Below, one piece after another: positions 56,518 through 64,000 of a stretch of DNA of 64,000 bases (position 1 is the stretch's first letter; each line of letters opens with the position of its first letter). The stretch covers positions 124,001 through 188,000 of the forward strand of contig NZ_JAINVU010000005.1 in assembly GCF_019880555.1 (NCBI RefSeq), given 5' to 3'. The notes under the pieces are model-generated. The model had not been told where the DNA came from. It saw only the letters and a program-made list of their open reading frames with translations, and ran no database searches. Made by a program: the position numbers and the translations under genes. The stretch comes from Hephaestia mangrovi (GTDB taxonomy: Bacteria; Pseudomonadota; Alphaproteobacteria; Sphingomonadales; Sphingomonadaceae).

Positions 56518-58413
56518 ATGTTTCGTTTTCGATTGCTGCTGCTGTCAACCGTGGCGCTGGCCGCACCCGCGCTCGCGCAGGAGGTGCCGGCCGCCGGCGA
56601 TATCGTCGTCACCGCGACCGGCGTCGCCCAGCCCGCCGATCAGGCCGGTCAGGCCGTGACCATCGTGACGCGCGCCGATCTCGAGCAGCGCCAGACGGTG
56701 TCGCTGGTCGATTATCTCGCCACCACGCCCGGCGTCACGGTGACGCGCAGCGGGCCGGTCGGCAGCCAGACCAGCCTGCGCATCCGCGGCGCGGAAGCCG
56801 AGCAGACGCTGGTGCTGATCGACGGCGTGCGCGTCAACGACCCGACATCGCCGGGCGGCGCGTTCGATTTCGGCAATCTGCTCGCCGGCGGGATCGATCG
56901 CGTCGAGGTGCTGCGCGGCGCCGATTCGGTGCCATGGGGCAGCCAGGCGATCGGCGGCGTCGTCAACATCGTCACGCAAGCGCCGACCGACGGGCTGCAG
57001 GCGCACGCCAATGCCGAATATGGCTATCACGACACGCTCAACGCCAATGCCGGGGTCTCGGGCAAGACCGGCCCGGTCTCGGCCGCGTTCACCGGGGGCG
57101 TGTTCCGCAGCGACGGCATCTCCGCCGCCGCCGACGGCAGCGAGCGCGACGGCTACAAGCAATATGCCGGCACCGGCAGCATCGGCGTTGCGCTCGCGCC
57201 GGGCATCGGCATCGACCTGCGCGGCTATTATGCGCATTCGAAGCTCGATCTCGATGGCTATGCGCCACCCGCTTATACGTTCGGCGACGATGCCGAATAT
57301 TCCAGAATCCAGGAAATCTACGGCTATGCCGGGGCACACGCCAATTTCGCGCAAGGGCGCGCCAACAACCGGATCGCCTTCACGATTTCGGACATCAACC
57401 GCGACAATTACGATCCGACCGTCGCCGCCGATCCGCTCTATTCCTATCGCGGCCGCACCGAGCGTTATGACTATCAGGGCGATTTCCGCCCGATCGACAC
57501 GGTGCGCATCGTCGCCGGCGCCGATCATGAAGACAGCCATTATTTCGATGGCAGCCTGCGCACCTCGGCCGGCGTCACCAGCGAATATGGCGAGCTGATC
57601 GTCACGCCCGTCGACCCCCTGACGCTGACCGGCGGCATCCGCCACGACGATCACGAGGCTTACGGCAGCCACACTACCTTCGGCGCCGACGCCGCGCTGG
57701 CGCTGGCCAGCGGCACGACGCTGCGGGCGAGCTATGGTGAAGGTTTCAAGGCGCCGACCCTGTATGAGCTCTACAGCGATTACGGTACGCGCTCGCTCGT
57801 TCCCGAGACGGCGAAGAGCTTCGAAGCCGGCGTGGAGCAATCGCTGCTCGATGGTCGCGCGCGCGCATCGGTGACCTATTTCCACCGCGATACGCGCCAC
57901 CAGATCGATTTCCAGTCATGCCCGGCCGACGAGATCGCCGATCCCGAGTCGATCTGCTACGACCGGCCCTACGGCACTTATGCCAATGTCGATCGCGCGC
58001 GGGCGCAGGGCGTGGAATTCGCGCTCGCGCTGCGGCCGGTCGATCAGCTCACCATCAACGCCAGCTACACCTATACCGAGGCGAAGAACCGCTCGGCGGG
58101 GGCCAATCACGGCAACGATCTCGCCCGCCGGCCGCGCAACAGCATCAGCGTTTCGGCCGATTACCGCTTCCCGTTCGGCCTTTCGGTGGGCGGCACGATC
58201 CTGGCCGTGAGCGACAGCTATGACGATGCCGGCAATGTCACCCGGCTCGATGGCTATGCCGTCGCCGGCATTCGCGCCGAGATGCCGGTGACGCACAATG
58301 TCTCGATCTACGGGCGGATCGACAACCTGTTCGACGAGAAATACCAGACGGTGGCGGGCTATGGCAGCTATGGCCGGGCGGCTTATGGCGGCGTAAGGCT
58401 GCGCTTCGAGTGA
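56518..58413 (+). CDS. btuB: TonB-dependent vitamin B12 receptor BtuB
   Basis: Encodes 631 residues from ATG 56518, directly after GAGGAAG; an ATG at 56503 would add five residues before the signal peptide. The signal peptide is MFRFRLLLLSTVALAAPALA, and the TonB box DIVVTAT is near residue 28. The plug domain has TSLRIRGAEAEQTLVLIDGV and GSQAIGGVVNIVT. A 22-strand barrel pattern runs to the final GGVRLRFE, ending in an aromatic residue. It imports cobalamin across the outer membrane. The B12 riboswitch upstream supports the substrate. The btuF start overlaps its stop. Confidence 0.94.
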   Translation: MFRFRLLLLSTVALAAPALAQEVPAAGDIVVTATGVAQPADQAGQAVTIVTRADLEQRQTVSLVDYLATTPGVTVTRSGPVGSQTSLRIRGAEAEQTLVLIDGVRVNDPTSPGGAFDFGNLLAGGIDRVEVLRGADSVPWGSQAIGGVVNIVTQAPTDGLQAHANAEYGYHDTLNANAGVSGKTGPVSAAFTGGVFRSDGISAAADGSERDGYKQYAGTGSIGVALAPGIGIDLRGYYAHSKLDLDGYAPPAYTFGDDAEYSRIQEIYGYAGAHANFAQGRANNRIAFTISDINRDNYDPTVAADPLYSYRGRTERYDYQGDFRPIDTVRIVAGADHEDSHYFDGSLRTSAGVTSEYGELIVTPVDPLTLTGGIRHDDHEAYGSHTTFGADAALALASGTTLRASYGEGFKAPTLYELYSDYGTRSLVPETAKSFEAGVEQSLLDGRARASVTYFHRDTRHQIDFQSCPADEIADPESICYDRPYGTYANVDRARAQGVEFALALRPVDQLTINASYTYTEAKNRSAGANHGNDLARRPRNSISVSADYRFPFGLSVGGTILAVSDSYDDAGNVTRLDGYAVAGIRAEMPVTHNVSIYGRIDNLFDEKYQTVAGYGSYGRAAYGGVRLRFE

Positions 58414-59216
58414 TACGCCGGACGATCCTGCTCGTGCTGCTGCTGCTCGGTGCCTGCGCGCCGAAAGCGACGCGCACGGGCGGGATCGTTTCGACCAACC
58501 CATGCGCCGACGCGATGCTCGTCGAGCTGGCGCCGTGGGATCGGATCGCGGCGATCAGCGATTATTCGAAAGACCCCGCCGCGAGCTCGATCCCCGCCGA
58601 CGTGGCGAAGCAATTCGCGGCGACATCCGGAACCGCGGAGGAAGTGATCGCGCGGCGGCCCGATCTGGTCGTGACGTCGAGCTTCACGCCGCTGGCGACG
58701 CGCCAGGCCTATGCCCGCGCCGGGCTGAAGGTGCTGACGCTCGATTCGCCGACCAGCGTCGCGGCAAGCGAGGCCCAGGTGATGCAGCTTGCCGACGCGC
58801 TGGGGCTGCATGCGCGCGGGATCGCGATGGTGCGCCGGATCGCGCTGGCGCTGGCGGCGGCCGCGCCGATCGATGATGCGCGACCATCGGCGCTGCTCTA
58901 TCTGTCGGGCAACCTCGCCTCGGGCGGCGGCACGCTGCTCGACGAATTGCTGCGGCGAACGGGGTTTCGCGACGCGGCGGCAGATTACGGGCTGCAACAT
59001 ACCGGCAACCTGCCGCTCGAAGCGATCATCGAGCGGCCGCCCGACGTGATCCTGATGCCCGATCTCGCCGACCGGCAATCGGTGCTCAGGGCCGATGTGC
59101 TGCAATATCGCTCGCGCATCGCGCTGTTCCCGCGCGATCTCGCCAATTGCGGCGGCCCGGTGATCGGGCGCGCGGCGGAGAAGCTCGCCGCGATCCGGCG
59201 GCAGGTGGTGCGATGA
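58410..59216 (+). CDS. btuF: Cobalamin ABC transporter substrate-binding lipoprotein BtuF
   Basis: Encodes 268 residues from a GTG overlapping the btuB stop (GTGA). A cluster A-II/III binding-protein fold is suggested by IVSTNPCADAMLVELAPWDR, IARRPDLVVTSSF and RPPDVILMPDLADRQS. The N-terminus MIRRTILLVLLLLGAC is a lipoprotein signal with the lipobox cysteine at residue 16 and Ala at +2, unlike the soluble BtuF of Escherichia coli. It should deliver B12 to BtuCD. The assignment rests on the operon and riboswitch as well as the fold. Confidence 0.88.
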   Translation: MIRRTILLVLLLLGACAPKATRTGGIVSTNPCADAMLVELAPWDRIAAISDYSKDPAASSIPADVAKQFAATSGTAEEVIARRPDLVVTSSFTPLATRQAYARAGLKVLTLDSPTSVAASEAQVMQLADALGLHARGIAMVRRIALALAAAAPIDDARPSALLYLSGNLASGGGTLLDELLRRTGFRDAAADYGLQHTGNLPLEAIIERPPDVILMPDLADRQSVLRADVLQYRSRIALFPRDLANCGGPVIGRAAEKLAAIRRQVVR

Positions 59217-60181
59217 GCCGCACCGGCAAGCTGATCGCGATGGCAGCGCTGGTCACGCTGTTGTTCGGCCTGTCGCTCGCGGCGGGCAAGGTGTGGGTGC
59301 CGGTGTCGGCCTGGTTCTCGGCCGATCCGCGCTGGTGGATCGTCATCGAGCTGCGCCTGCCGCGCGCGGTGCTGGGCCTCGCGATCGGCGCGGTGCTGGG
59401 GCTGTCGGGCGCGGTGCTGCAAGGTTATCTGCGCAACCCGCTCGCCGATCCCGCGGTGGTCGGGGTGTCGTCCTCGGCAGCGCTCGGCGCGGTGGCGGCG
59501 ATCGTGTTCGGCATCGCCGGCGGCGCGGGGCAGTTCGGCTGCGCGATGCTCGGCGCCGGCGGGGCGATGGCGCTGCTCGCGGCGCTGACCTGGCGCAGCG
59601 AGAGCGCGGTCGCCTTCATCCTCGCCGGCACCGTGCTGGCCAGCCTGTCGGGCGCGGTGACCGCGTTCCTGATCTCGATCGCGCCCGATCCCTATGCCGT
59701 CGCCGAGGTGATCGACTGGCTGATGGGGGCGCTGACCGACCGCGGCTGGGCCGATGTGCTGCCCGCGCTGCCGCTGCTGGCGGCGGGAAGTGCGATGCTG
59801 CTCGTCACCGGGCGCGCGCTCGACGCGCTGACGCTGGGCGAGGCCGCCGCGCGATCGATGGGAATACGGCTCGGGCGGCTGCAGGCGCTGGTCGTCGCCG
59901 GCACTGGCCTGACGATCGGCGCCAGCGTCGCGGTGACTGGCGTGGTCGGCTTCGTCGGGCTGGTCGTGCCGCACCTGTTGCGGCCGGTGTTCGGGCATCG
60001 GCCCTCGGCACTGCTGCTGCCCTCGGCGCTCGGCGGCGCGGCGCTGGTGCTCGGCGCCGACAGCCTGTGCCGCCTCGCGCCGGGGCCAAGCGAGATCCGG
60101 CTCGGCGTGGCGATGGCGCTGATCGGGGCGCCGTTCTTCCTCGCGCTGCTGCTCCGACAACGGAGGGCGGCATGGATCTGA
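59213..60181 (+). CDS. btuC: Cobalamin ABC transporter permease BtuC
   Basis: Encodes 322 residues of the FecCD/BtuC permease family with about nine or ten membrane segments. Diagnostic stretches are LRLPRAVLGLAIGAVLGLSG, YLRNPLADPAVVGVSSSAAL and the coupling region GVVGFVGLVVPHLLRPVFGH. ATG 59213 overlaps the btuF stop (ATGA), and its own stop lies 10 bases inside btuD. It forms the inner-membrane channel for B12 uptake. Confidence 0.93.
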   Translation: MSRTGKLIAMAALVTLLFGLSLAAGKVWVPVSAWFSADPRWWIVIELRLPRAVLGLAIGAVLGLSGAVLQGYLRNPLADPAVVGVSSSAALGAVAAIVFGIAGGAGQFGCAMLGAGGAMALLAALTWRSESAVAFILAGTVLASLSGAVTAFLISIAPDPYAVAEVIDWLMGALTDRGWADVLPALPLLAAGSAMLLVTGRALDALTLGEAAARSMGIRLGRLQALVVAGTGLTIGASVAVTGVVGFVGLVVPHLLRPVFGHRPSALLLPSALGGAALVLGADSLCRLAPGPSEIRLGVAMALIGAPFFLALLLRQRRAAWI

Positions 60182-60954
60182 CGATCGAGGGGGTGCATGT
60201 CGCGCTGTCCGGGCGGCGCGCGGTCGACGCGGTAAGCGCGGTGCTGCGCCCCGGGCGCGTGACCGCGATCCTGGGCCCCAACGGCGCGGGCAAGAGCAGC
60301 CTCGTCAAGGCAATGGCGGCGCTGGTGCCGCTGGCGGCGGGCGCGGTGCGGCTCGACGGGCGCGACGTCGCCGCGCTGGCGCCGCGCGAGCGCGCGCGGG
60401 CGATCGGCTATCTGCCGCAGGACGCCGCGGTGCATTGGAACGTGCCGGCGCATGAGGTGATCGCGCTGGGCCGCGCCCCGCATCGCGCGCCGTTCGCGGC
60501 ATTGGGTGGCGAAGATCACCGCGCGATCGCCGCCGCGATCCACGCCACCGAAACCGCTAACCTGCTCGATCGCCCGGTCGGCGAATTATCGGGCGGAGAG
60601 CGGGCGCGGGTGCTGCTGGCGCGGGTGCTGGCCGGCGATCCGGCCTGGCTGCTGGCCGACGAACCGCTCGCCAGCCTCGATCCGGCGCATCAGATCGACG
60701 TGCTCGATCGCCTGCGCGCGCGCGCGATGGCCGGCAGCGGCGTGGTGATCGTCGTCCATGACATCGCCCAGGCGGCGCGCGCGGCGGACGACGTGCTGCT
60801 GCTGGCCGAGGGCCGGCTCGCCGGTTTCGGGCCGGTCGACGAGGTGTTGACCGAAACCGCGGTCGCGCGCCTGTTCGGTGTCGAGGTGACGATCGCACGC
60901 GGCGCCGACGGCCGGCCGTTGCCGGTGCCGACCGGGCGCGTGCGGGCGCGTTAG
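60172..60954 (+). CDS. btuD: Cobalamin ABC transporter ATPase BtuD
   Basis: Encodes 260 residues with a complete ABC ATPase set: Walker A AILGPNGAGKSSLVK near residue 34-48, Q-loop GYLPQDAAVHWNV, signature LSGGERARVLLARV and Walker B WLLADEPLASLDP. The switch His lies in VIVVHDIAQAAR. It closes the btuB-F-C-D operon, overlapping btuC by 10 bases. The Q-loop region and the partner permease place it in the B12/siderophore importer class. Confidence 0.93.
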   Translation: MDLTIEGVHVALSGRRAVDAVSAVLRPGRVTAILGPNGAGKSSLVKAMAALVPLAAGAVRLDGRDVAALAPRERARAIGYLPQDAAVHWNVPAHEVIALGRAPHRAPFAALGGEDHRAIAAAIHATETANLLDRPVGELSGGERARVLLARVLAGDPAWLLADEPLASLDPAHQIDVLDRLRARAMAGSGVVIVVHDIAQAARAADDVLLLAEGRLAGFGPVDEVLTETAVARLFGVEVTIARGADGRPLPVPTGRVRAR

Positions 60955-61024
60955 GATTGATCGGCCCCAGACCGGCTTGTTGTCCCCATCGCCGTCAGAT
61001 GCGCTGGTTGGCGTTGCGCCATGG

Positions 61025-61106
61025 ATGCTGAAACAAGTTCAGCATGACGGACACTTAAGTGGCCGGAGCTTGTCGAAGGGGACTGCGCCGCAATCGTGCT
61101 TCGACA
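61025..61106. repeat. CATGCTGAAC-family palindrome copy 3 with second inverted repeat
   Basis: ATGCTGAA (61025-61032) pairs with TTCAGCAT (61038-61045), the core of the palindrome family also at 38249 and 52278. Just downstream TGTCGAAG (61071-61078) and CTTCGACA (61099-61106) form a second inverted repeat. Both lie between the convergent btuD and phosphatase genes and may act as transcript ends. Confidence 0.6.
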
Positions 61107-61142
61107 GGCGCGGCTACGAACGGATCAGATGCAGCCGATGCC

Positions 61143-61679
61143 CTAAACGTCCGGCCCCAGCGCGGGATCGAGGTCGCGCGGGCGGATGAAGCGCATCAGC
61201 CGCGCCTCGCCGGGGAGCAGCGCAGCCCAATCACCGACAATATGAAGCTCGGCCAGGCTCGCGGTGGGATATTTAATCGCCACCTCGCTGCGCAGCGCGG
61301 CATCGGGCGCATCCGGGGTGAGCAGCAGGACAAGCTCCTCCAGCCCCGGATTATGGCCGATCAGCAGGACGTGCTCGGCCTCCGGCGGCAGCGCGTGGAT
61401 CAGATCGAGCAGCATCGCGGCGGAGGCGAGGTAGAGGCGGCGATCCCAATCGGGCTCGATCGCCCGGCCGTAGCCGCGGCCGAGATGATCGACGGTTTCC
61501 ATCACCCGCAGCGCCGGCGAGGCGACGACATGATCGAATACGAGGCCGAGACCGCGCATCCGCTGCCCGATCGCCGCGGCGGCGCGCGCGCCCTTGGCGT
61601 TCAACGGGCGATCGAAATCGCGGCCGACGGGATCGTCCCAGCTCGACTTGGCGTGCCTCAGCAGCGTCAAGGTCTTCAT
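61143..61679 (-). CDS. SixA-like histidine phosphatase
   Basis: Encodes 178 residues starting MKTLTLLRHAKSSWDDP. The phosphohistidine motif LRHAKSS is at residues 7-13, the second catalytic region is VVASPALRVMETV, and the C-terminal His lies in LLIGHNPGLEELVLLL. This is the short SixA branch of the histidine phosphatase superfamily. SixA dephosphorylates phosphohistidines in Escherichia coli, but the target here is unknown. It lies 16 bases upstream of no gene and follows the helicase gene on the same strand, so the two may be co-transcribed. Confidence 0.9.
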   Translation of the reverse strand: MKTLTLLRHAKSSWDDPVGRDFDRPLNAKGARAAAAIGQRMRGLGLVFDHVVASPALRVMETVDHLGRGYGRAIEPDWDRRLYLASAAMLLDLIHALPPEAEHVLLIGHNPGLEELVLLLTPDAPDAALRSEVAIKYPTASLAELHIVGDWAALLPGEARLMRFIRPRDLDPALGPDV

Positions 61680-61695
61680 CGGCTAAGCGTCTCCG

Positions 61696-64000
61696 TCAGG
61701 CGTTCTCGCGGGTCTCTTGCCCGATCAATGCTACGGATGAAAGACGTGTTTGGACGCGCGCCACCGCTTCGTCGAGCGTGACGCGGGTGATCGCCACGCC
61801 GGGCGGGAAGGCCGACAGCAATCGCGAGGGCATCGCCGCCGACAGCAGCACGAAGGCGCCCTTGTCGCTGGCGCGGCGGATCAGGCGACCGAACGCCTGG
61901 GCAAGGCGGGCGCGGACGAGGCGGTCTTCATAGGCCGCGCCGCCCTCGGCGAGCCGGCGCGCGGCGTGGAGGACGGTCGGGCGCGACCAGGGCACGCCTT
62001 CCATCACCACGAGCCGCAGCGCCTCGCCGGGCACGTCGACGCCGTCGCGCAAGGCATCAGTGCCGAGCAGCGAGGCATGCGGATCGTCGCGGAAGATGTC
62101 GACCAACGTGCCGGTGTCGATCGGGTCGACATGCTGCGCCATCAGCGGCAGGCCTTCGCGCGCCAGCCGGTCGGCGGTGCGGCCGTGGACGCCGCGCAGC
62201 CGCCGGATCGCGGTGAACAGGCCGAGCGTGCCGCCGCCCGCAGCGACGATCAGCCGGGCATAGGCGTTGGCGAGTGCCGCGGTGTCGCCGCGCTTGACGT
62301 CGGTGACGATCAGCACCTCGGACTGCGCCGCATAATCGAACGGGCTGGTCGCCTCGAAATGCTGGGCGGGCTGGCCAAGGTGCGGCGCGCCCGAGCGGGC
62401 ATCGGCGACCGACCAGTCGCCGCCGGCGCGCAAGGTGGCCGACGTGACGAGCGCGCCATGGGCGGGCTTGAGCACGGTTTCGGCGAACGGCTGGGTCGGA
62501 TCGAGCCAGTGGCGGTGGAGGCCGATATCCCATTCGCGGCCCTCGATACGGTCGATCGCCAGCCAATCCACAAAGTCCGGATCGGCCGGGCCGCCGATGC
62601 GGGCGAGCAGCGCCAGCCAGGCGCCGACCGTCTCGGCACGCCAGCCCAATGAGGCGATCGCGCCCTCGATCCGGGCGCGCGCCGGGCCGTCCATCCAGTC
62701 GGGCGCCTCGGCGAGTACGGCTTCGAGCCGGCGGCCGAGCGCGACCAGCGGGCGATAGAGCGCGTCGAGCGCCTGCCCCGCGCCGGCGGCGGCGTCGATC
62801 AATTCGGGCGAGGGCTCGGCGAGCTCGGTTTCCAGGCCGTAGCCGCTGTCACCCTTGCTCTCGTCGCGGGCGTAAACAAGGCCACGCACCGCCGCGAGCA
62901 GGGTTTCGACCGGGCCGAACGGTTCGCCCTCGGCGAGGCGTTGCAGCCAGCCGTCCGACGGCAGCGCGCGAGCCGCGTCCCCGGCGGCCTGAATGGCGAG
63001 CCCGCCCTGCTCGTCATAGCTGGCGACGTCCGACAGCCGGGCCGCCAGCCCACGGCGGCGGCCGCGCGCCTTTGACTCCGGCCCGACCACCCAGCGGCGG
63101 ATCTCGATCGCCTCCTGCCCCGTCAGCGCGGTCGCGAACATCGAATCGGCGGCGTCGAACAGGTGATGGCCCTCGTCGAACACATAGCGGGTCGGGCGCG
63201 TTGCGGTCTCTCGCCCGCGCGCGGCGTTGACCATCACCAGCGCGTGATTGGCGATGACGATATCGGCCTCGGCCGAAGCGCGGGCGGCGCGCTCGATGAA
63301 GCATTTGCGATAGTGCGGGCAGCCGGCATAGACGCACTCGCCGCGACGATCGGTGAGCGCGGTGGCGCCGGCGCGACGGAACAGCGTGGTCAGCCAGCCG
63401 GGCAGATCGCCGCCGACCATGTCGCCATCGGCGGTATAGGCCGCCCAGCGCGCGACCAGCTGCGCGAGGATCGCGGCGCGGCCGGCGAAGCCGCCCTGCA
63501 GCGCGTCCTCGAGGTTGAGCAGGCACAGGTAATTCTCGCGGCCCTTGCGAGTGACGACCTTGTCGCGCCGCACCGCTTCGTCCGGGTAGACGCGCGCCGA
63601 TTCGTGGCCGAGCTGACGTTGCAGCGCCTTGGTGTAGGTCGACACCCACACCGCGCCGCCCGCTTTTTGCGACCATAACGACGCCGGGGCGAGATAGCCG
63701 AGCGTTTTGCCGATGCCGGTGCCCGCCTCGGCGAGGACGAGATTGGGGCTGTCGCGCATCATCCGCGGGGCGAAGGCTTGCGCGGCCGCCTCGGCGAAGG
63801 CGCGCTGGCCGGGGCGCTGCTCGGCGGCCGACCCGGTGAGGCGGGTGAGGCGATCCTGCGTCTCGGCCTCGTCTAGCGTCACCGTGCGCGGCGCCGGACG
63901 CGGCGCGGCCTCGGCCCATTCGGGGAGCTTCGAGAACAGCCAGCGTTCGTTCTCGGCGGGCCGGGCGACGCGCTCGGCGAGCAGCGGCGCCCACGGCCAG
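61696..64000 (-). CDS. DinG/XPD-like ATP-dependent DNA helicase (5' part outside window)
   Basis: The frame is open from the stop at 61696 to the window edge, giving at least 768 residues; the start is missing. Walker A is EAGTGIGKTLGYL. The iron-sulfur cluster cysteines appear as YLCLL upstream and the group CVYAGCPHYRKC. The DEAH-type box is FDEGHHLFDAAD, and C-terminal motifs include LLGTDALRDGVDVPG and AQAFGRLIRRASDKG. It unwinds DNA 5' to 3' by analogy with DinG/YoaA, probably in repair. A GTG at 63882 is internal, because conserved-looking sequence (NERWLFSKLPEW) continues upstream. Confidence 0.92.
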   Translation of the reverse strand, partial: WPWAPLLAERVARPAENERWLFSKLPEWAEAAPRPAPRTVTLDEAETQDRLTRLTGSAAEQRPGQRAFAEAAAQAFAPRMMRDSPNLVLAEAGTGIGKTLGYLAPASLWSQKAGGAVWVSTYTKALQRQLGHESARVYPDEAVRRDKVVTRKGRENYLCLLNLEDALQGGFAGRAAILAQLVARWAAYTADGDMVGGDLPGWLTTLFRRAGATALTDRRGECVYAGCPHYRKCFIERAARASAEADIVIANHALVMVNAARGRETATRPTRYVFDEGHHLFDAADSMFATALTGQEAIEIRRWVVGPESKARGRRRGLAARLSDVASYDEQGGLAIQAAGDAARALPSDGWLQRLAEGEPFGPVETLLAAVRGLVYARDESKGDSGYGLETELAEPSPELIDAAAGAGQALDALYRPLVALGRRLEAVLAEAPDWMDGPARARIEGAIASLGWRAETVGAWLALLARIGGPADPDFVDWLAIDRIEGREWDIGLHRHWLDPTQPFAETVLKPAHGALVTSATLRAGGDWSVADARSGAPHLGQPAQHFEATSPFDYAAQSEVLIVTDVKRGDTAALANAYARLIVAAGGGTLGLFTAIRRLRGVHGRTADRLAREGLPLMAQHVDPIDTGTLVDIFRDDPHASLLGTDALRDGVDVPGEALRLVVMEGVPWSRPTVLHAARRLAEGGAAYEDRLVRARLAQAFGRLIRRASDKGAFVLLSAAMPSRLLSAFPPGVAITRVTLDEAVARVQTRLSSVALIGQETRENA

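Overview
The window is high-GC, densely coded chromosome from an alphaproteobacterium, most likely a sphingomonad (Sphingomonas or a close relative). This is inferred from gene order and protein style, not from a 16S gene. The supporting signs are an infA-maf-RNase-yacG-tRNA-Phe block, an hpnA-G hopanoid operon, an lgt-midA-GNAT-pgeF block, cobS-cobT, a ligase-associated DEXH helicase and PdeM phosphoesterase, and two Kup potassium transporters. I saw no insertion sequence, phage gene, CRISPR array or rRNA.

Layout. 1-2.3 kb: end of a small membrane protein and kup. 2.4-4.5 kb (minus): infA, maf, a short RNase E/G-like gene, yacG and tRNA-Phe. 4.6-7.3 kb: a DNA methyltransferase fused to an Mrr-like nuclease domain, divergent from a fumarylacetoacetate-hydrolase-family gene. 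7.5-11.2 kb: E1-alpha, E1-beta and E2 of a branched-chain 2-oxoacid dehydrogenase. A ~140 bp palindromic repeat lies before this operon, and a second copy sits in frame inside the E2 linker. 11.3-19.0 kb: hpnABCDEFG, mostly coupled by 4-nt overlaps. 19.0-24.5 kb: a minus-strand cluster of GST, VOC, DHFR-like and DUF1428 genes with near-identical Shine-Dalgarno cassettes, divergent from an HxlR-type regulator. 24.5-33.5 kb: cobS, cobT, Lhr-like helicase, a two-domain retropepsin-like protease, a second kup and pdeM. 33.5-36.6 kb: a GT-C-like membrane protein divergent from a GtrA-like protein and a SAM methyltransferase. 36.6-43.5 kb: a cystathionine-gamma-synthase-family enzyme, pgeF, a GNAT, midA, lgt and an acyl-CoA synthetase. 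43.5-51.1 kb (minus): a compact NRPS locus with A-T, P450, C-A-T-TE and Sfp-type PPTase. 51.2-56.1 kb: Gfo/Idh oxidoreductase, GH3 glycosidase, LacI regulator and a small membrane ORF. 56.2-61.0 kb: cobalamin riboswitch and btuB-btuF-btuC-btuD. 61.1 kb to the end: a SixA-like phosphatase and a DinG-like helicase cut by the window edge.

How the genes work together. The bkd genes feed branched-chain acyl-CoA to lipid metabolism. HpnD, C and E make squalene, HpnF cyclises it, and HpnA, B and G belong to hopanoid side-chain modification. The btu operon imports B12 under riboswitch control. The NRPS locus reads as a two-module dipeptide line. By eye its specificity codes resemble leucine (A-T protein) and glycine (C-A-T-TE protein), a P450 gene lies between them, and the thioesterase has Cys where Ser is usual. 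I do not recognise its product, and it is the best candidate here for an undescribed pathway. Other points of note are the repeat built into the E2 linker, the methyltransferase-nuclease fusion, the duplicated retropepsin, and a possible SD/anti-SD switch after the B12 aptamer.
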